Of a DNA stretch of 64,000 nucleotides, positions 23,339 through 34,340 are shown piece after piece (positions within the stretch are counted from its first letter, which is position 1; each line of letters opens with the position of its first letter). The notes beneath the pieces are model-generated. The model ran no database searches and was not told where the DNA came from. It worked only from the letters and a program-made list of their open reading frames with translations. Origin of the DNA: Rugalucina vietnamica. Its lineage: Eukaryota > Mollusca > Bivalvia > Lucinida > Lucinidae. Both the position numbers and the translations under genes were made by a program. The stretch is taken from NCBI GenBank assembly GCA_964017185.1, contig OZ024872.1, positions 59,637,817-59,701,816 on the forward strand. Direction: 5' to 3'.

Positions 23339-23651
23339 TTATAATGCAACATTTAGATCATGTTCCTGGCGATCACAGCAGCTGGGTCTACCTAATGCGC
23401 AAGTCCTCTGAAATAATAGCAATCTTGTTATCAGTATCATAAGTGACACGCCATAGTAGAACGGAATCAACACCATCAAAAACGGGAAAGCACCATAACA
23501 CAATGCAACAAAACGTGTTGAGGATTCCGTAAGAAACAGGATAAAACGGTATGAGACATGATTATTACTAAGAGCAGACAAAACACAGTGGTACATAAAA
23601 GATGTGTCACTTGCCGGATTATTCATTGGCATCCCATTGACACCTGGTAAA
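23339..23651 (-). CDS. Candidate terminal exon of a membrane protein, gene unknown
   Basis: On the minus strand an open frame runs from an acceptor-like CAATTTGCAG just before 23651 to a stop at 23339 (about 102 codons). It contains a strongly hydrophobic stretch (FPFLMVLIPFYYGVSLMILI) that would make one or two membrane segments, and ends in a Cys-rich polar tail. The first methionine of the frame is not a convincing gene start, so an exon is more likely. The family is not recognised. Confidence 0.3.
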
Positions 23652-23754
23652 CTGCAAATTGACCACCATTGGTCCGGATTTTAGTAGGGGGTAGTGTACA
23701 TACAGAAGCCTCTGATGAGATCTAGTCAGTTTTGTCATGGCGGGGCGTCAGTAT

Positions 23755-24340
23755 CTGCCATAGGCTTATAATGGAAAAAAACTTTTTCTCTAAAACCAAA
23801 AAAAACTAGAGCTTGTGTATATAGCATGTAACAATGCTTAGTAGTACCCTACATAAATCCTGCCAGTCATGCCCCTGGGTCAAAAATGGTCCCACCCTTG
23901 GGGGTCATAAGCTCCCATATACTTACCATGAGAAAAACATAAAACATGTTCTTCCCTGAACCCACATAGCCCAGAGCTTTTATATTTTGTGTATAACAAT
24001 GTCTAGTAGCTCCCTTTACTATGCCCCTGGGGTCCAAATTGGCCACGCCCCGGAGCATGAATATCTGCCTTTTAAGGCATATAATAGGAGAAACATGAAA
24101 AAATCTTCTCTGAAACCGCAAGACCCAAAGCTTGTATATTAAGTATGAAACAATGTTGTGTGGTGCTTCACATAAATCCTGCCAATCATGCCCCTGGGGT
24201 CAAAAATGGCCCCACCCGGGGGGATCATTAGCTCCCAAATACTTAAATGGGAAAAATGCACAAAAGCCTTTTTCCTAGAAACCATGAGTCCTTAAGAGCT
24301 TTTATATTTTGTGTGCAGCAAAGTTAAGTAATCCTCTTTA
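23755..24340 (+). repeat. HL-A core 4 array without ends
   Basis: About three units of roughly 190 bp, each with ATGCCCCTGGGGTC and GCTTGTATATT-type blocks. The same core, joined to an HL-A tail, occurs at 30326-30470 and 38613-38782, so it is one of the interchangeable HL-A cores. Confidence 0.65.
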
Positions 24341-24540
24341 TCCACAATTTCAAAGATCTCCTCTAAAACCGCTAGGCCAATCAAAGCCAAACTTCATGTG
24401 GAGCATCCCTAGGAAGGGGGAACGAAAGTTTGAATAAATGGTCCAGGTCACATGACCAAGATGGCCATCATGGCTATAAATAGCAAAAACCTTTTAAAAT
24501 CTTCTTCTCCAAAACCAGAAGGCCTATGATTTTGAAACTT
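24341..24540 (+). repeat. HL-A core 1 fragment
   Basis: One unit from TCCACAATTTCAAAGATC to GATTTTGAAACTT, with no head or tail. It is fused directly to core 4 on its left and to unique DNA on its right. Confidence 0.7.
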
Positions 24541-25192
24541 CATGCTGAGAAAATCCTCTTATTTAATTCAAGTGTGGTTACCCAAAAAACTAGGTGCTTA
24601 GATAAGGAAGTGTGGCTTCGAGGCTTCCTGCTGATAACAGGTGCCTTTGATTTAAATTCATCCTATAGTAATTATTGCAATAAAATGCTGGGATGGTCAG
24701 ATTCTGATATCTGCTTGGTCAATCTGATACCACAATCAACAGAATGGAAAATATATAAATGTTTAGTTTTTAAATTGTACAAAAATTTTAAGGCTATAGC
24801 TTTAAAGAAGGAGAAAAGTTAATTGAATTTTGTTTTTCAAACATTAACATACCTGTCAACACACACAAATCAGTCGTGTTTGACACAACACAATTCATCA
24901 CATGCACGAATTGGCTAAAATGGCTAAAAAAACACGATTTTACTGTGCTCTTACGCTTGGAATTTCCATCCGCCATTTTTGTTGATGATTGTGAAACTGG
25001 GCCCTCTTGCGAGTTTCTAAATTTAGCGAGTCGGGCGCTTGAACACACGAGATAAAAATACCTAAATCGTGACTATTTTTAGATACTCGGAATTCCTATA
25101 CAAACTGAATGGAAATGACTGAAGTATCCCAAACGTAATATTCTGTGTATATTTTGTACATGCTATGTAATTTCGGCCATATTGGAAGAAAA
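24541..25192. other. Unannotated DNA upstream of the zinc-finger ORF
   Basis: No repeat recognised. It includes the segment directly upstream of the ORF at 25193, which may hold its leader or promoter, but I see no reliable TATA or initiator. Confidence 0.4.
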
Positions 25193-25483
25193 ATGGTGAA
25201 AACACCGCCAAAGAAAAAAGATATAAATATGGGAGCAGCTTCAAAGATGAGTGGGCGATCGAACATGCTTGGGTCACCAAAAGCGACAAGATGCCAGCCT
25301 TTTGCTTTTTGCAGATGTTGCCAGAGACATTTTAGTATCTCTCACGCTGGAATAAACGACGTAAAGAAACATGAAAATACGGATCTTCATAAGCGATCGA
25401 TTCAGTTTAAGCCCAGTGACCATATGTTAAGACTTGCTAAGTCTGCAACAGCAGGGTACAACCAAAGTTTAAGTGCAGTATAA
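25193..25483 (+). CDS. Small C2H2/BED-like zinc-finger protein, possibly transposase-derived
   Basis: 96 codons from the ATG at 25193 to a TAA. An upstream in-frame start at 25145 exists, but the basic segment KTPPKKK after 25193 looks like a true N terminus. Near residues 50-75 there is FCRCCQRHFSISHAGINDVK followed by KH and LHK, giving a C-x2-C ... H-x5-H pattern. This spacing, with the hydrophobic GINDVKKH part, is typical of N-terminal fingers of hAT-type proteins seen in invertebrates (family knowledge). It is likely a DNA-binding fragment. The catalytic domain is absent, so this may be an exon or a relic. Codon usage is unlike the repeats. Confidence 0.5.
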   Translation: MVKTPPKKKDINMGAASKMSGRSNMLGSPKATRCQPFAFCRCCQRHFSISHAGINDVKKHENTDLHKRSIQFKPSDHMLRLAKSATAGYNQSLSAV

Positions 25484-25621
25484 CTTAATGTACCTGTGAT
25501 CTGTGAGGAAATATTCAGACCTTTTATTATAATCACTTTTTATAGACATTTCAGTGCTAATGTGCTTTTATTATTTCTAGTGTTTTAGTTTCCCTTTTTA
25601 TTAAAGACCTAGTCTTCTTAT

Positions 25622-27713
25622 TAGTTCACCTGAGCAGAAGGCTCACAAGGTGAGCTTATAGGATGGCCATGATCCGGCGTCCATCCGTCCTTCTGTCCAT
25701 CTTTCACAATTTCAAAGATCTTCTTCTCTGAAACCGCTTGGCCGATCTAGTTGAAATTTTATGTGGAGCCTCCTTGGGTAGTGGCATTGAAATATTGTTC
25801 GCGATATCTTGGTCACATGACCAATATGGCCACCACGCCCATAAATGGTAAAAACCCTTCAAAAATCTTCATCTCCAGAACCGGTGGGCCGATTTCCATG
25901 AAACTTGGTATGTAGCATTTCGGACTCCAGCCCATCATAGTTTGATAAAATGATGACCCTGGGATGACCTTGACCTATTTTATGGCAAGGTCAAATTTGG
26001 AAACATAGGCTTTTATATGGGACAAAGTGAAAACTATGGATTTTTTGAAAACTATTGCAGCCTGAGACCTGAAAAGTGGTAGATGCAAACAACTAATGAA
26101 GTAGATGAAGGTATGTGATTAATTTAGGTCAAGGTCATCTCTTGCCCAGTCTGTGGTCCATGCACACTTTTCAAAGATCTTCTCTGAAACTGCTTGGCCA
26201 AACAAAGTGAAATTTTATGTGGAGCATCCATGGGAAGTGGGAATGAAAGTTTGATCGCTAAATCCGGGTCACATGACCGAGATGGCCGCCATGCCCATAC
26301 ATGGTAAAAACCCTTCAAAAATCTTCTCCAGAACCGGTGGGCCGATTTCCATGAAACTTGGTATGTAGCATTTGGGACTCCAGCCCATCATAGTTTGATA
26401 AAATGATGACCCTGGGATGACCTTGACCTATTTTACGGCAAGGTCAAATTTGGAAACATAGGCCTTTTTATGGGAAAAAGTGAAAACTGGATTTTTTGAA
26501 AACTATTGCAGCCTGAGACCTGAAAAGTGGTAGATGCAAACAACTAATGGAGTAGATGAAGGTATGTGATTAATTTTAGGTCAAGGTCATCTCTTGACTT
26601 TGCCCAGTCTGTGCTCCATACACACTTTTCAAAGATCTTCTTCTCTGAAACTGCTTGGCCAATCAAAGGGAAGTTTTATGTGGAGCATCCATGGGTATGG
26701 GGAATGAAAGTTTGATCACTAAGTCCGGGTCACATGACCAAGATGGCCGCCACGCCCATTTATGGTAAAAACCACTCAAAAATCTTCATCTCCAGAACCG
26801 ACAGGCCGATTTTCATGAAACTTGGTATGTAGCATTTGGGACTCTAGCCCATCATAGTTTGATCAAATGATGACCCTAGGATGACCTTGACCTATTTTAC
26901 AGCTCTGTCAATTATGGAAACATAGGCTTTTACATGGGAAAAAGTGAAACTATGGATTTTTTGAAAACTGTTGCAGCCTGAGACCTGAAAAGTGATAGAT
27001 GCAAACAACTATTGGAGTAGATGAAGGTCTATGACTAATTAAGGTCAAGGTCATCTCTTGACCTTTGCCACTCTGTCTTCCATACACACTTTTCAAAGAT
27101 CTTCTTCTCTGAAACTGCTGGGCCAATCAAATTGAAATTTTATGTGGAACATCCATGGGTAGGGGGAATGAAAGTTTGATCGCGAAATCCTGGTCACATG
27201 ACCAGGATGGCCGCCAGTCCCATATATGGTAAAAACCACTCAAAAATCTTCTTCTCCAGAACTGGCAGGCCGATTTTCACAAAACTTGGTATGTAGCCTT
27301 TGGGACTTTAGCCCATCATATTTTGATCAAATGATGACCCTAGGATGACCTTGACCTATTTTATGGCAAGGTCAATTTTGGAAACAGGCTTTTACATGGG
27401 AAAAGGCGAAAACAATGGATATTTTGGAAACTGTTGCAGCCTGAGACAATGAAGGTAAGTAATTAATTAAGGCCAAGGTCATTTCTTGACCTTGACCAAA
27501 GGTCATTAAAATATCAAAATTAAGATTATGGTTTTCTCAGAAATCACCGGGTTTGGAAGCTGTTGCAGCCTGAGACCTGAATTTGGCAGATGCTGACAAT
27601 TTTTGAAGTCAATAAAGGTGTGTGAGTATTCAAGGTCAAGGTCATTTCATGATGACTTAATACTCCAAGATCAGGCTTCAGGTGAGCGTTCTCAGGACCA
27701 ATGGTCCTCTGGT
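25622..27713 (+). mobile_element. HL-A copy 7, core 3
   Basis: The head at 25623 has one change (AGTTCACCTGAGC). The core has four units of about 450 bp, each with TTGCAGCCTGAGACCTGAAA and several GGTCAAGGTCAT blocks. The tail has a variant terminal hairpin AGGACCAATGGTCCT and ends CTGGT at 27713. The same core is in the copy at 57641. Confidence 0.8.
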
Positions 27714-27819
27714 TTACATAGGTTTTCATATAGTTGGAAATTTATTTAATTTCTTATTTTCATAGATTTTCATATACTTCAACTTTAAATAATATTTTAG
27801 GTTCTAAAATATATATTAT

Positions 27820-30325
27820 TAGCTCACCTGAGTCGAAGGCTCAAAAGGTGAGCTTATAGGATGGCCATGCTCGGTCCTTGTCGTCGTCGTCGTTGTCGTT
27901 CACACTTTTCAAAGATCTCCTCTGAAACCCCTGGTCCAATCAATGCCAAACTTCATGTGGAGCATCCTTATGAAGGGGGAACTAAAGTTTGTATAAATGG
28001 TCCAGGTCACATGACCAAGATGGCTGCCATGCCCATATATGGTAAAAACCTTAAAAAAAAATCTTCTCTGGAACTGGTGGACTGATTTCAATGAAACTTG
28101 GTATGTAGCATTGGGGTTTCTGGCCCATCATAGTTTGTATAAATCATGACCTTTGATTGACCTTGACCTATTTTACGGCAAGGTTAACTTTGGTCTCATA
28201 GGCTTTTCAATGGATAAAAGTGAAAACATTGATTTTTCAGGAAGTTTTGTGGCCTGTGACCTGAAAGTTGTTAGATACATATAACTTATTTGATTTAATG
28301 AAGTCATAGGAGTATTCAAGGTCAAGGTCATCACTTTACCTTGGCCAAAGGTCATTTACATATTAAATTTAAAACTTAATTTTCTCAGGAACCCCTTCAC
28401 CAATCAAAGTCAAATTTTATATATGGTATACTTAGGAAAGGGGAATCAAAGTTTATATAAATGATCTAGGTCACATGACATGAAAAATATGTGCAAAAGC
28501 TCGTCACTTTGGGGTCGTTTGAAATCTAACTTTTTGAAATTTCAAAAAGTTGGCATGTATGAACATTAAATTTGACCAAAAAATAACATTTTTAACACTT
28601 TGTTGAGGTATAGAAAATGGGCAAAATACAGGTAAATGTAGCTAAAGACTCTATGTGTTACTAGTAATTAGTTCATTTACGTAGGTGCAGAGATGTTCTC
28701 ATCATGGCATGAGGCATCAGACAATGGAGCTCTACAAAGTTTGTATAAATCATGACCCTGGGATGACCTTGACCTGTTTTATGGCAAGGTCAACTTAGGT
28801 CGCCAATGCAATTAGTAAAATGGAATTAAATGAGGGTTGCTGGAAGTATGCAAATGGACAGAAGATTTAAGTTTATGAAAACATTTTGTTCCCAGGGGAT
28901 TTTCTGCCCCTGCCCCAGGGCTGTATACATGTATAATTCAAACATCTTCTCTGAAACCGCTTGGCCAATCAAAGCCAAACTTTTTGTGGAACATCTTTAG
29001 GAAGGGGCAATGAAAGTTTATAAATGGTCAAGGTCACATGACGATGATGGCCCTCATGGCTATAAATAGCAAAAAACCTTTAAAAATCTATTTCTTCAGA
29101 ATGGGAAGCCTTTGATTTTGAAACTTGGCATGAAGCATCAGCCAATTGGGCTCTATAAAGTTTGTAAAATCATGTCCCTTGGATGGCCTTCACCTATTTT
29201 ATGGCAAGGTCAACATAGGTCACCCATGCATTTTAATGGGGAAAATTGTTAAAATGTGATTTGAAGGGTAAAAACTTGCAGGAAATGGGCAGATGTACTT
29301 AATATTTATGTTTATGAAAAAAGTTTGTCCCAGGGGGTTGTCTGCCCCTGCCCCTGGGCTATATACATGTATATGACCATAATATTCAAACATCTTCTTC
29401 TCTGAAACCGCTTGGCCAATCAAAGCCAAACTTTATGTTGAGCGTCCTTTGGAAGAGGCAATGAATGTTTTACGTATAAAAATGGTCAAGATGGCCGCCA
29501 TAGCTATAAATAGCGGCAAACTTTTAAAATCTTCTCCAGAACCAGAAGGTCTATGATTTTGAAACTTGGCATGAGGTATCAGGCAATGGAGCTCTACAAA
29601 GTTTTAAAAATCATGACCCTTGGATGACCTTGACCTATTTTACGTCAAGGTCAGCATAGGTCCCCTATGCATTTGAATGGGGAAAATTGTTAAAATTGGA
29701 TGTGAAGAGCAAACCTTGCAGGAAATGGATAAATGAGCTAGAGATTTAAGGTTCTGAAATGAATTTGGACCCCAGGGGTGAGTCTGCCCCTGCTCTGTGG
29801 TTATAAACGTATATTACCATAATATTCAAAGATCTTCTCCTCTTAAACCTATTGTCAAATCAAAGTCAAATGTTATAGGAAGCATCTGTATGAAGAGAGA
29901 ACCTATGTGATTATAAATAAACCAGGTCACATGACCAAGATGGCTGCCATGCCCATATATCATAAGGTAGAATCCCTTCAAAAATCTTCTTTGGAGGAGC
30001 TGCTGAACCTATTGCAACGAAACCTGACATGTAGCAATTAAGACTAGAGTACTACAATGTGTGTATAAATCATGATCCTGTGATGACCTTGACAGATTTT
30101 ACTGCAAGGTCAACATAGGTCACATATGCAGAAAACTGTTAAATGACACTGAAGTGAAAAACTTTCAAGAAGTGGGCAAGTGAACAGAATATTTATGAAT
30201 TTGAAAAAGATATTAAACCCAGGGGTTGTGCTGACCCTGTCCTGGGGCTATATACATTCAAGCAAGTTTATGGGTATATATCTCAGATCTCAGGTGAGCA
30301 TTTACAGGACCATTGGTTCTCTTGT
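27820..30325 (+). mobile_element. HL-A copy 8, mixed cores
   Basis: The head at 27821 is followed by a TCGTCGTCGTCGTTGTCG stretch. The core mixes core 3-like and core 1 units. At about 28483-28690 an unrelated insertion carries the perfect 24-bp palindrome centred at 28540. The tail is slightly decayed and ends CTTGT at 30325, directly against core 4 sequence. Confidence 0.75.
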
Positions 30326-30470
30326 ATATTAAGTATGCAGCAATGTTATATGTTGCTTTTCCTAGATCCTGCCAATAATGCCCCTGGGCTTCAGAATGGC
30401 CCCATTCCAGGGGACATTAGCTCTAAAATACTTACAATGGGAAAAGCATTCAAAAGTAGTCTTCTCAGAA
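30326..30470 (+). repeat. HL-A core 4 host unit, left of the 8.1-kb insertion
   Basis: Begins CTTGTATATTAAGTATGCAG as in the 24130 unit and breaks off after TCTTCTCAGAA (30460-30470). It continues at 38624 with ACCATGAGTCC, as the uninterrupted unit at 24280 predicts. Confidence 0.75.
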
Positions 30471-30487
30471 GAGGAGTTCTTTTTTTA

Positions 30488-30850
30488 CAGTATCGAGTTT
30501 CTAGTTATCAAAAGCGAGTTTCTAGTTAACAAAAGCGAGTTTCTAGTTATGAAAAGCGAGTATCGAGTTTAAGAAATGAAAAAGCGAGTATCGAGTTAAG
30601 AAAAGCGAGTATCGAGTTAAGAAATGAAAAAGCGAGTTTCGAGTTATGAAAAGCGAGTATCGAGTTTAAGAAACGAAAAAGCGAGTTTCGAGTTATGAAA
30701 AGCGGGTTTCGAGTTATGAAAAGCGAGTATCGAGTTAAGAAAAGCGAGTATCGAGTTAAGAAATGAAAAAGCGAGTTTCGAGTTGAAAAAGCGAGTATCG
30801 AGTTAAGAAAAGCGAGTTTCGAGTTGAAAAAAGCGAGTATCGAGTTAATG
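30488..30850 (-). repeat. CTCGATACTCGC minisatellite, left array
   Basis: About 18 units of 16-24 bp, read on the minus strand as AACTCGATACTCGCTTTT with the key base alternating (GATACTCG or GAAACTCG), and with spacers TTC, CATTTC or AAAC. Confidence 0.9.
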
Positions 30851-30889
30851 TTTTTTGTTGTTGGTGGTGTGTTGTTTCCTTCTATTTTC

Positions 30890-31072
30890 GAACGAACATA
30901 AACTGTACTTGCCTTATAATACTGAGCACCAAGCAAGGTAGCCATTGGTACCATTTTAACGCCTTTGGTATGGCGTGGCCCAGCTTCGAACCCTGACCTC
31001 CCGATCCCGAAGCGAACGCTCTACCACTGGGACGCTCTACCACTTGAGCTAACGGGGCTGGTAAAAGTGACA
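30890..31072 (-). mobile_element. SINE with tRNA-like head, Meta-domain-like body
   Basis: On the minus strand: GTTAGCTCAAGTGGTAGAGC (A box) at about 31036-31055, an anticodon-like GCTTCGGG loop, and a B box GGTTCGAAGCT near 30986. Then comes ATGGTACC and the body CTTGCTTGGTGCTCAGTATTA. The AGTGGTAGAGCGT block is duplicated. The head resembles tRNA-Pro in its CTTCGGG loop. The body is truncated before the usual GGCCCGGTG-like part. Confidence 0.6.
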
Positions 31073-31074
31073 AT

Positions 31075-31330
31075 ACATATGAAGAGCAAGATGACTATCT
31101 CTTTCCCAGGAATTATTAAGGTAGCCATCCTTCTAGCTTCAACTAAAAACAAAAAAGTGTATGCAACAGAAGCCGATAGACCAAACAATAAGCGTAAAGA
31201 ATCAGCAGAACCGCCTTGGAATGGTCAGGAAAGTATGAACTGGAGGGCTTAAAACGTTTTTACATAGTCGAAACCTCGCACTAATTAGTCTACTGTGATT
31301 CTATAACAAAAATGCGGTTCTTATAGAAGC
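31075..31330 (-). mobile_element. Penelope-like element tail, antisense copy
   Basis: Read on the minus strand it aligns from AAGCTTCTATAAGAACC through GCCCTCCAGT and CCATTCCAAGGCGGTTCT to the GGATGGCTACCTT region with the plus-strand copy at 32580-32870, by eye around 80%. The same blocks occur in the 3' region of the reverse-transcriptase element at 56250-56500. Confidence 0.65.
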
Positions 31331-32439
31331 TTAGACGGAATATTTCCATCGGTATTCCGTTAGACCCTCTCCATACCGACGGAAATGACTTCTATTGAGG
31401 CCTTGGTCGAAAATGAAAAATTAATGAAGACTCCAAAGAAATTGAAAATTATGTTATGTTATATCTTTTCTGACTGATAGGACTTAATCTATAAATATTC
31501 CTTATGAAAAAGTACGCATATTCATAAAATACTTCGTGTTTTCTGTGGAAAATAGCACACACGGCTATAAAAAGATAAGGGGAGACTACTGTAGAATATG
31601 AGAAACAAAGTAGAAAATCGACTGCTTTTTTCAAGTTTATTGAAACTATCAGGCTAATCAGAAGTTTATTAAAAGATTTATGCATTGTCTAACAAAACAT
31701 AACAAAAATTCTAACATTTATCACCAAATAAAGCAGCTATAAGCTTCTTACGAAATCCATAATTTGTTCGACCATAGTTTAAAGGCAACTAATGCTAAGC
31801 TGTCACGGGAGAGGAGCGAGGTCACGAAGTGTATCGGAGTGCAGGTTAGCCAGTTGATCTAATAGAAGCTTCACAGCGACACCAAGCTTTGAGCGACATT
31901 ATCATTTTTATTTTGTTTTCTCGTTTATGGCAACCCAAAGGGTGCCACAGTATACCTTTGTGTGTCATAAACAAAGTAATTACTAGACGAGTACTAAGTG
32001 ATCAATTAAATTCGATACACTTAAAGTACTCGAGTTTATTAAAGAGAAACTATAAATTGGGTCCGACTCTTTATGAATCCGAGAACCAATGTATGTCTTC
32101 TAATATTAGTAACACTTGTATTTAAGCGTAGGAGTTCTTTTTTTACTTTTACTGTGTTACGTTTTATGTATTAAATCTGAAAACTTTCTTTTGCCTTAAT
32201 GCCTCCTCAACCTTATCCTTAAGAGCCATTTTTTGTGTGATAGCACTCATAACATTGGGTTATTGCTCTGATATCGGCGAGTTCCTATCAAAACCCTGGT
32301 CTCTACAATTTCTTCAAGGCCATACCATACAGACCTACTATCAAACAAATACGGTTAACCGAAACATCAGCTCTTTCCCAACAGCTGGTGACTCAGAAGC
32401 CAAAAATAATAATGATAATAATAAAACATGAGTATTTGT
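31331..32439. other. Unannotated DNA between two inverted Penelope-tail copies
   Basis: Contains an imperfect 13-bp stem (TTTCCATCGGTAT with ATACCGACGGAAA, about 31350-31386). No gene was recognised; the short open frames lack recognisable domains. Confidence 0.45.
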
Positions 32440-32960
32440 TTTGTCGGGTCCACCGGGGTTTAAAAAGTTGTTTTCTTTTGCTCCGGTATTTCAGAGTCGG
32501 CGTTACTGTTGAGTCCTCGTCTCTGCTTCATCTGAGTGTTTACATTTGTTGTTTCTTTGATGATTCATTGACGAGTTAGGAAGCTTCTATAAGAACCAAA
32601 CAATTTTTTGTTATTGATTCACAGTAGACTAAGGGCGAGGTTTGTATCAAGTCAAAACGTTATAAGCCCTCCAGTAAATACTTTACTGACCGTTCCAAGG
32701 CGGTTCTATTGTGATTCTTTACGTTTGATGTTTGGTCTGTCAGATTCTGTTGAATACGAATATTTCTGTTTTTATTTGAAGCTAGCCGGATGGCTACTTT
32801 CCTGGGAAAGAAATGGTCATCTTGCTCTTCATACGTATTGTCAATTTTCATGTTCATACCTGGACTTGCTTTTTCTTACTTGAAATGCGTCTTTCAGAGC
32901 GGCGACTATTTATCATACAATGTAACGCTAGCAATGACAGGTCTGTTTGTCGATATTGAA
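32440..32960 (+). mobile_element. Penelope-like element tail, sense copy
   Basis: Shares ordered blocks with 56060-56600: CCACCGGGGT, TTTTCTTTTGCTCCGG, TTGATGATTCATTGAC, AGCCCTCCAGTAA, ACTGACCGTTCCAAG, and a CTGGGAAA...TCATCTTGCTCTTCA segment. Diverged, without reverse transcriptase. The inverted partner is at 31075-31330. Confidence 0.65.
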
Positions 32961-33174
32961 AGTGCAAAAAGCTATGTGTAAACAACATGTGAAAAATTGT
33001 ATGATTTGGTCATAGATTATGTTGTTTGAGTCGACTTCTGACCCATTTGGTAGAGGCTTTAAACAACTATAGCACACAGCTACATCTTCGTTTTTCGAAC
33101 TCGTAATGGTTTCAAACTGTGAGCTATGTGCATTTTATTCTGAGCATTCAAACAAATACGCTAAAATTGTCAAC

Positions 33175-33277
33175 TCGATACTCGCTTTTGTTAACTCGAA
33201 ACTCGCTTTTGTTAACTCGATACTCACTTTCTTAACTCGAAACTCGCTTTTTTTAACTCGAAACTCGCTTTTTGAAT
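33175..33277 (+). repeat. CTCGATACTCGC minisatellite, internal array
   Basis: Five to six units of the AACTCGATACTCGCTTTT type in plus orientation, opposite to 30488-30850, inside the composite insertion. Confidence 0.85.
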
Positions 33278-33596
33278 CAAAACCAAGGTCAGTGAGCATG
33301 TTTTCCGAAAATGGAAAGGTCACTTGTCCCATTCGTAGTACAGAGGTGTGTCACACGAAAAGATGTTGATTCACCAATATTGGTTTTTGACTGGACAGTT
33401 TATCTCATTCAGTTGCATTTGTCTATAATAAATCTACCCGATAAGTTGATCTTCATCTAATTGATTGCCTCTCTTATGATCATGGTGTAGATCAAGATAA
33501 AACATTGAAAAGTTCAATTGATATATTTTCCTTTTCTCTGGGCATAGCCATTACTGCACCTGTGTACCAATGTAAATATACCAAACAAAGGCACTA

Positions 33597-34340
33597 TCTG
33601 CTCAACTGAGCTGAAGGGTCATGAGGTGAGCCCGTCCGTCGTTCACATTTGCAAAGGTCTCTGAAACCGCTTGGCCAATCAAAGTCAAACCCTTAAGAAG
33701 GGGACCAACGAAAGTTTATATAAAGCATTAAAAATCTACATCTCTAGAAGGTCTGTGATTTTGAAACTTGGCATGAAGCATCAGGGTAAGGAACTCTACA
33801 AAGTTTATATAAATCACGACCCTAGGATGACCTTGACCTATTTTACGACACTGTCAATATTAAGTTTGCCTATGCATTTGAATGGGGAAAAGTGGGAAGC
33901 TGTCATTTAATGGCAGAAAACTTACTGGGAATGAGCAAAGTGGACATTTTATTTATGTTTACGAAAATCTTTTGGCCCCAGAGGGTTGCCTGTCCCTTCC
34001 TCAAGCTATATACATGTATATGGCCGTAATATTCACACATCTCCGAAACTGCTTGGCCAGTCAAAGCCAAACTTCATATGGAGCATCCTTAATATCTGGG
34101 AACCAAAGTTTATATAGACAGTCCAGGTCACATGAGCAAGATGGCCACCATGGCTTTAAATAGCAAACACCTTAAAAATCGTTTTCTCCAGAATTAGAAG
34201 GCATATGACGGGAACTTGGCATGCTATGACGGGAACTTGGCATGAAGCATCAGAGAATGGAGCTCTACAAACTTGATATAAATCATGACTCTGGGAATAT
34301 GACATTGACCTATTTTACGATAAGGTCAACTTGGGTTGAT
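33597..34340 (+). mobile_element. HL-A copy 9, degenerate, tail missing
   Basis: A decayed head (CTCAACTGAGCTGAAGGGTC...GAGGTGAGC) and about one and a half core 1 units. It breaks off near 34340 without a tail. A short GACGGGAACTTGGCATG segment is duplicated at 34207-34243. Confidence 0.65.

Noticed and set aside
24526..24822. 98-codon frame as a gene
   Set aside because: It begins inside an HL-A core fragment, is AT-rich, and has no recognisable domain or splice context.
30547..30954. 135-codon minus-strand frame and its 95-codon counterpart at 38273 (repeating SLFLTRNSLF)
   Set aside because: Pure translation of the CTCGATACTCGC minisatellite.
30980..31060. Functional tRNA-Pro gene
   Set aside because: The A-box part is duplicated, the anticodon stem is imperfect, and a SINE body follows.
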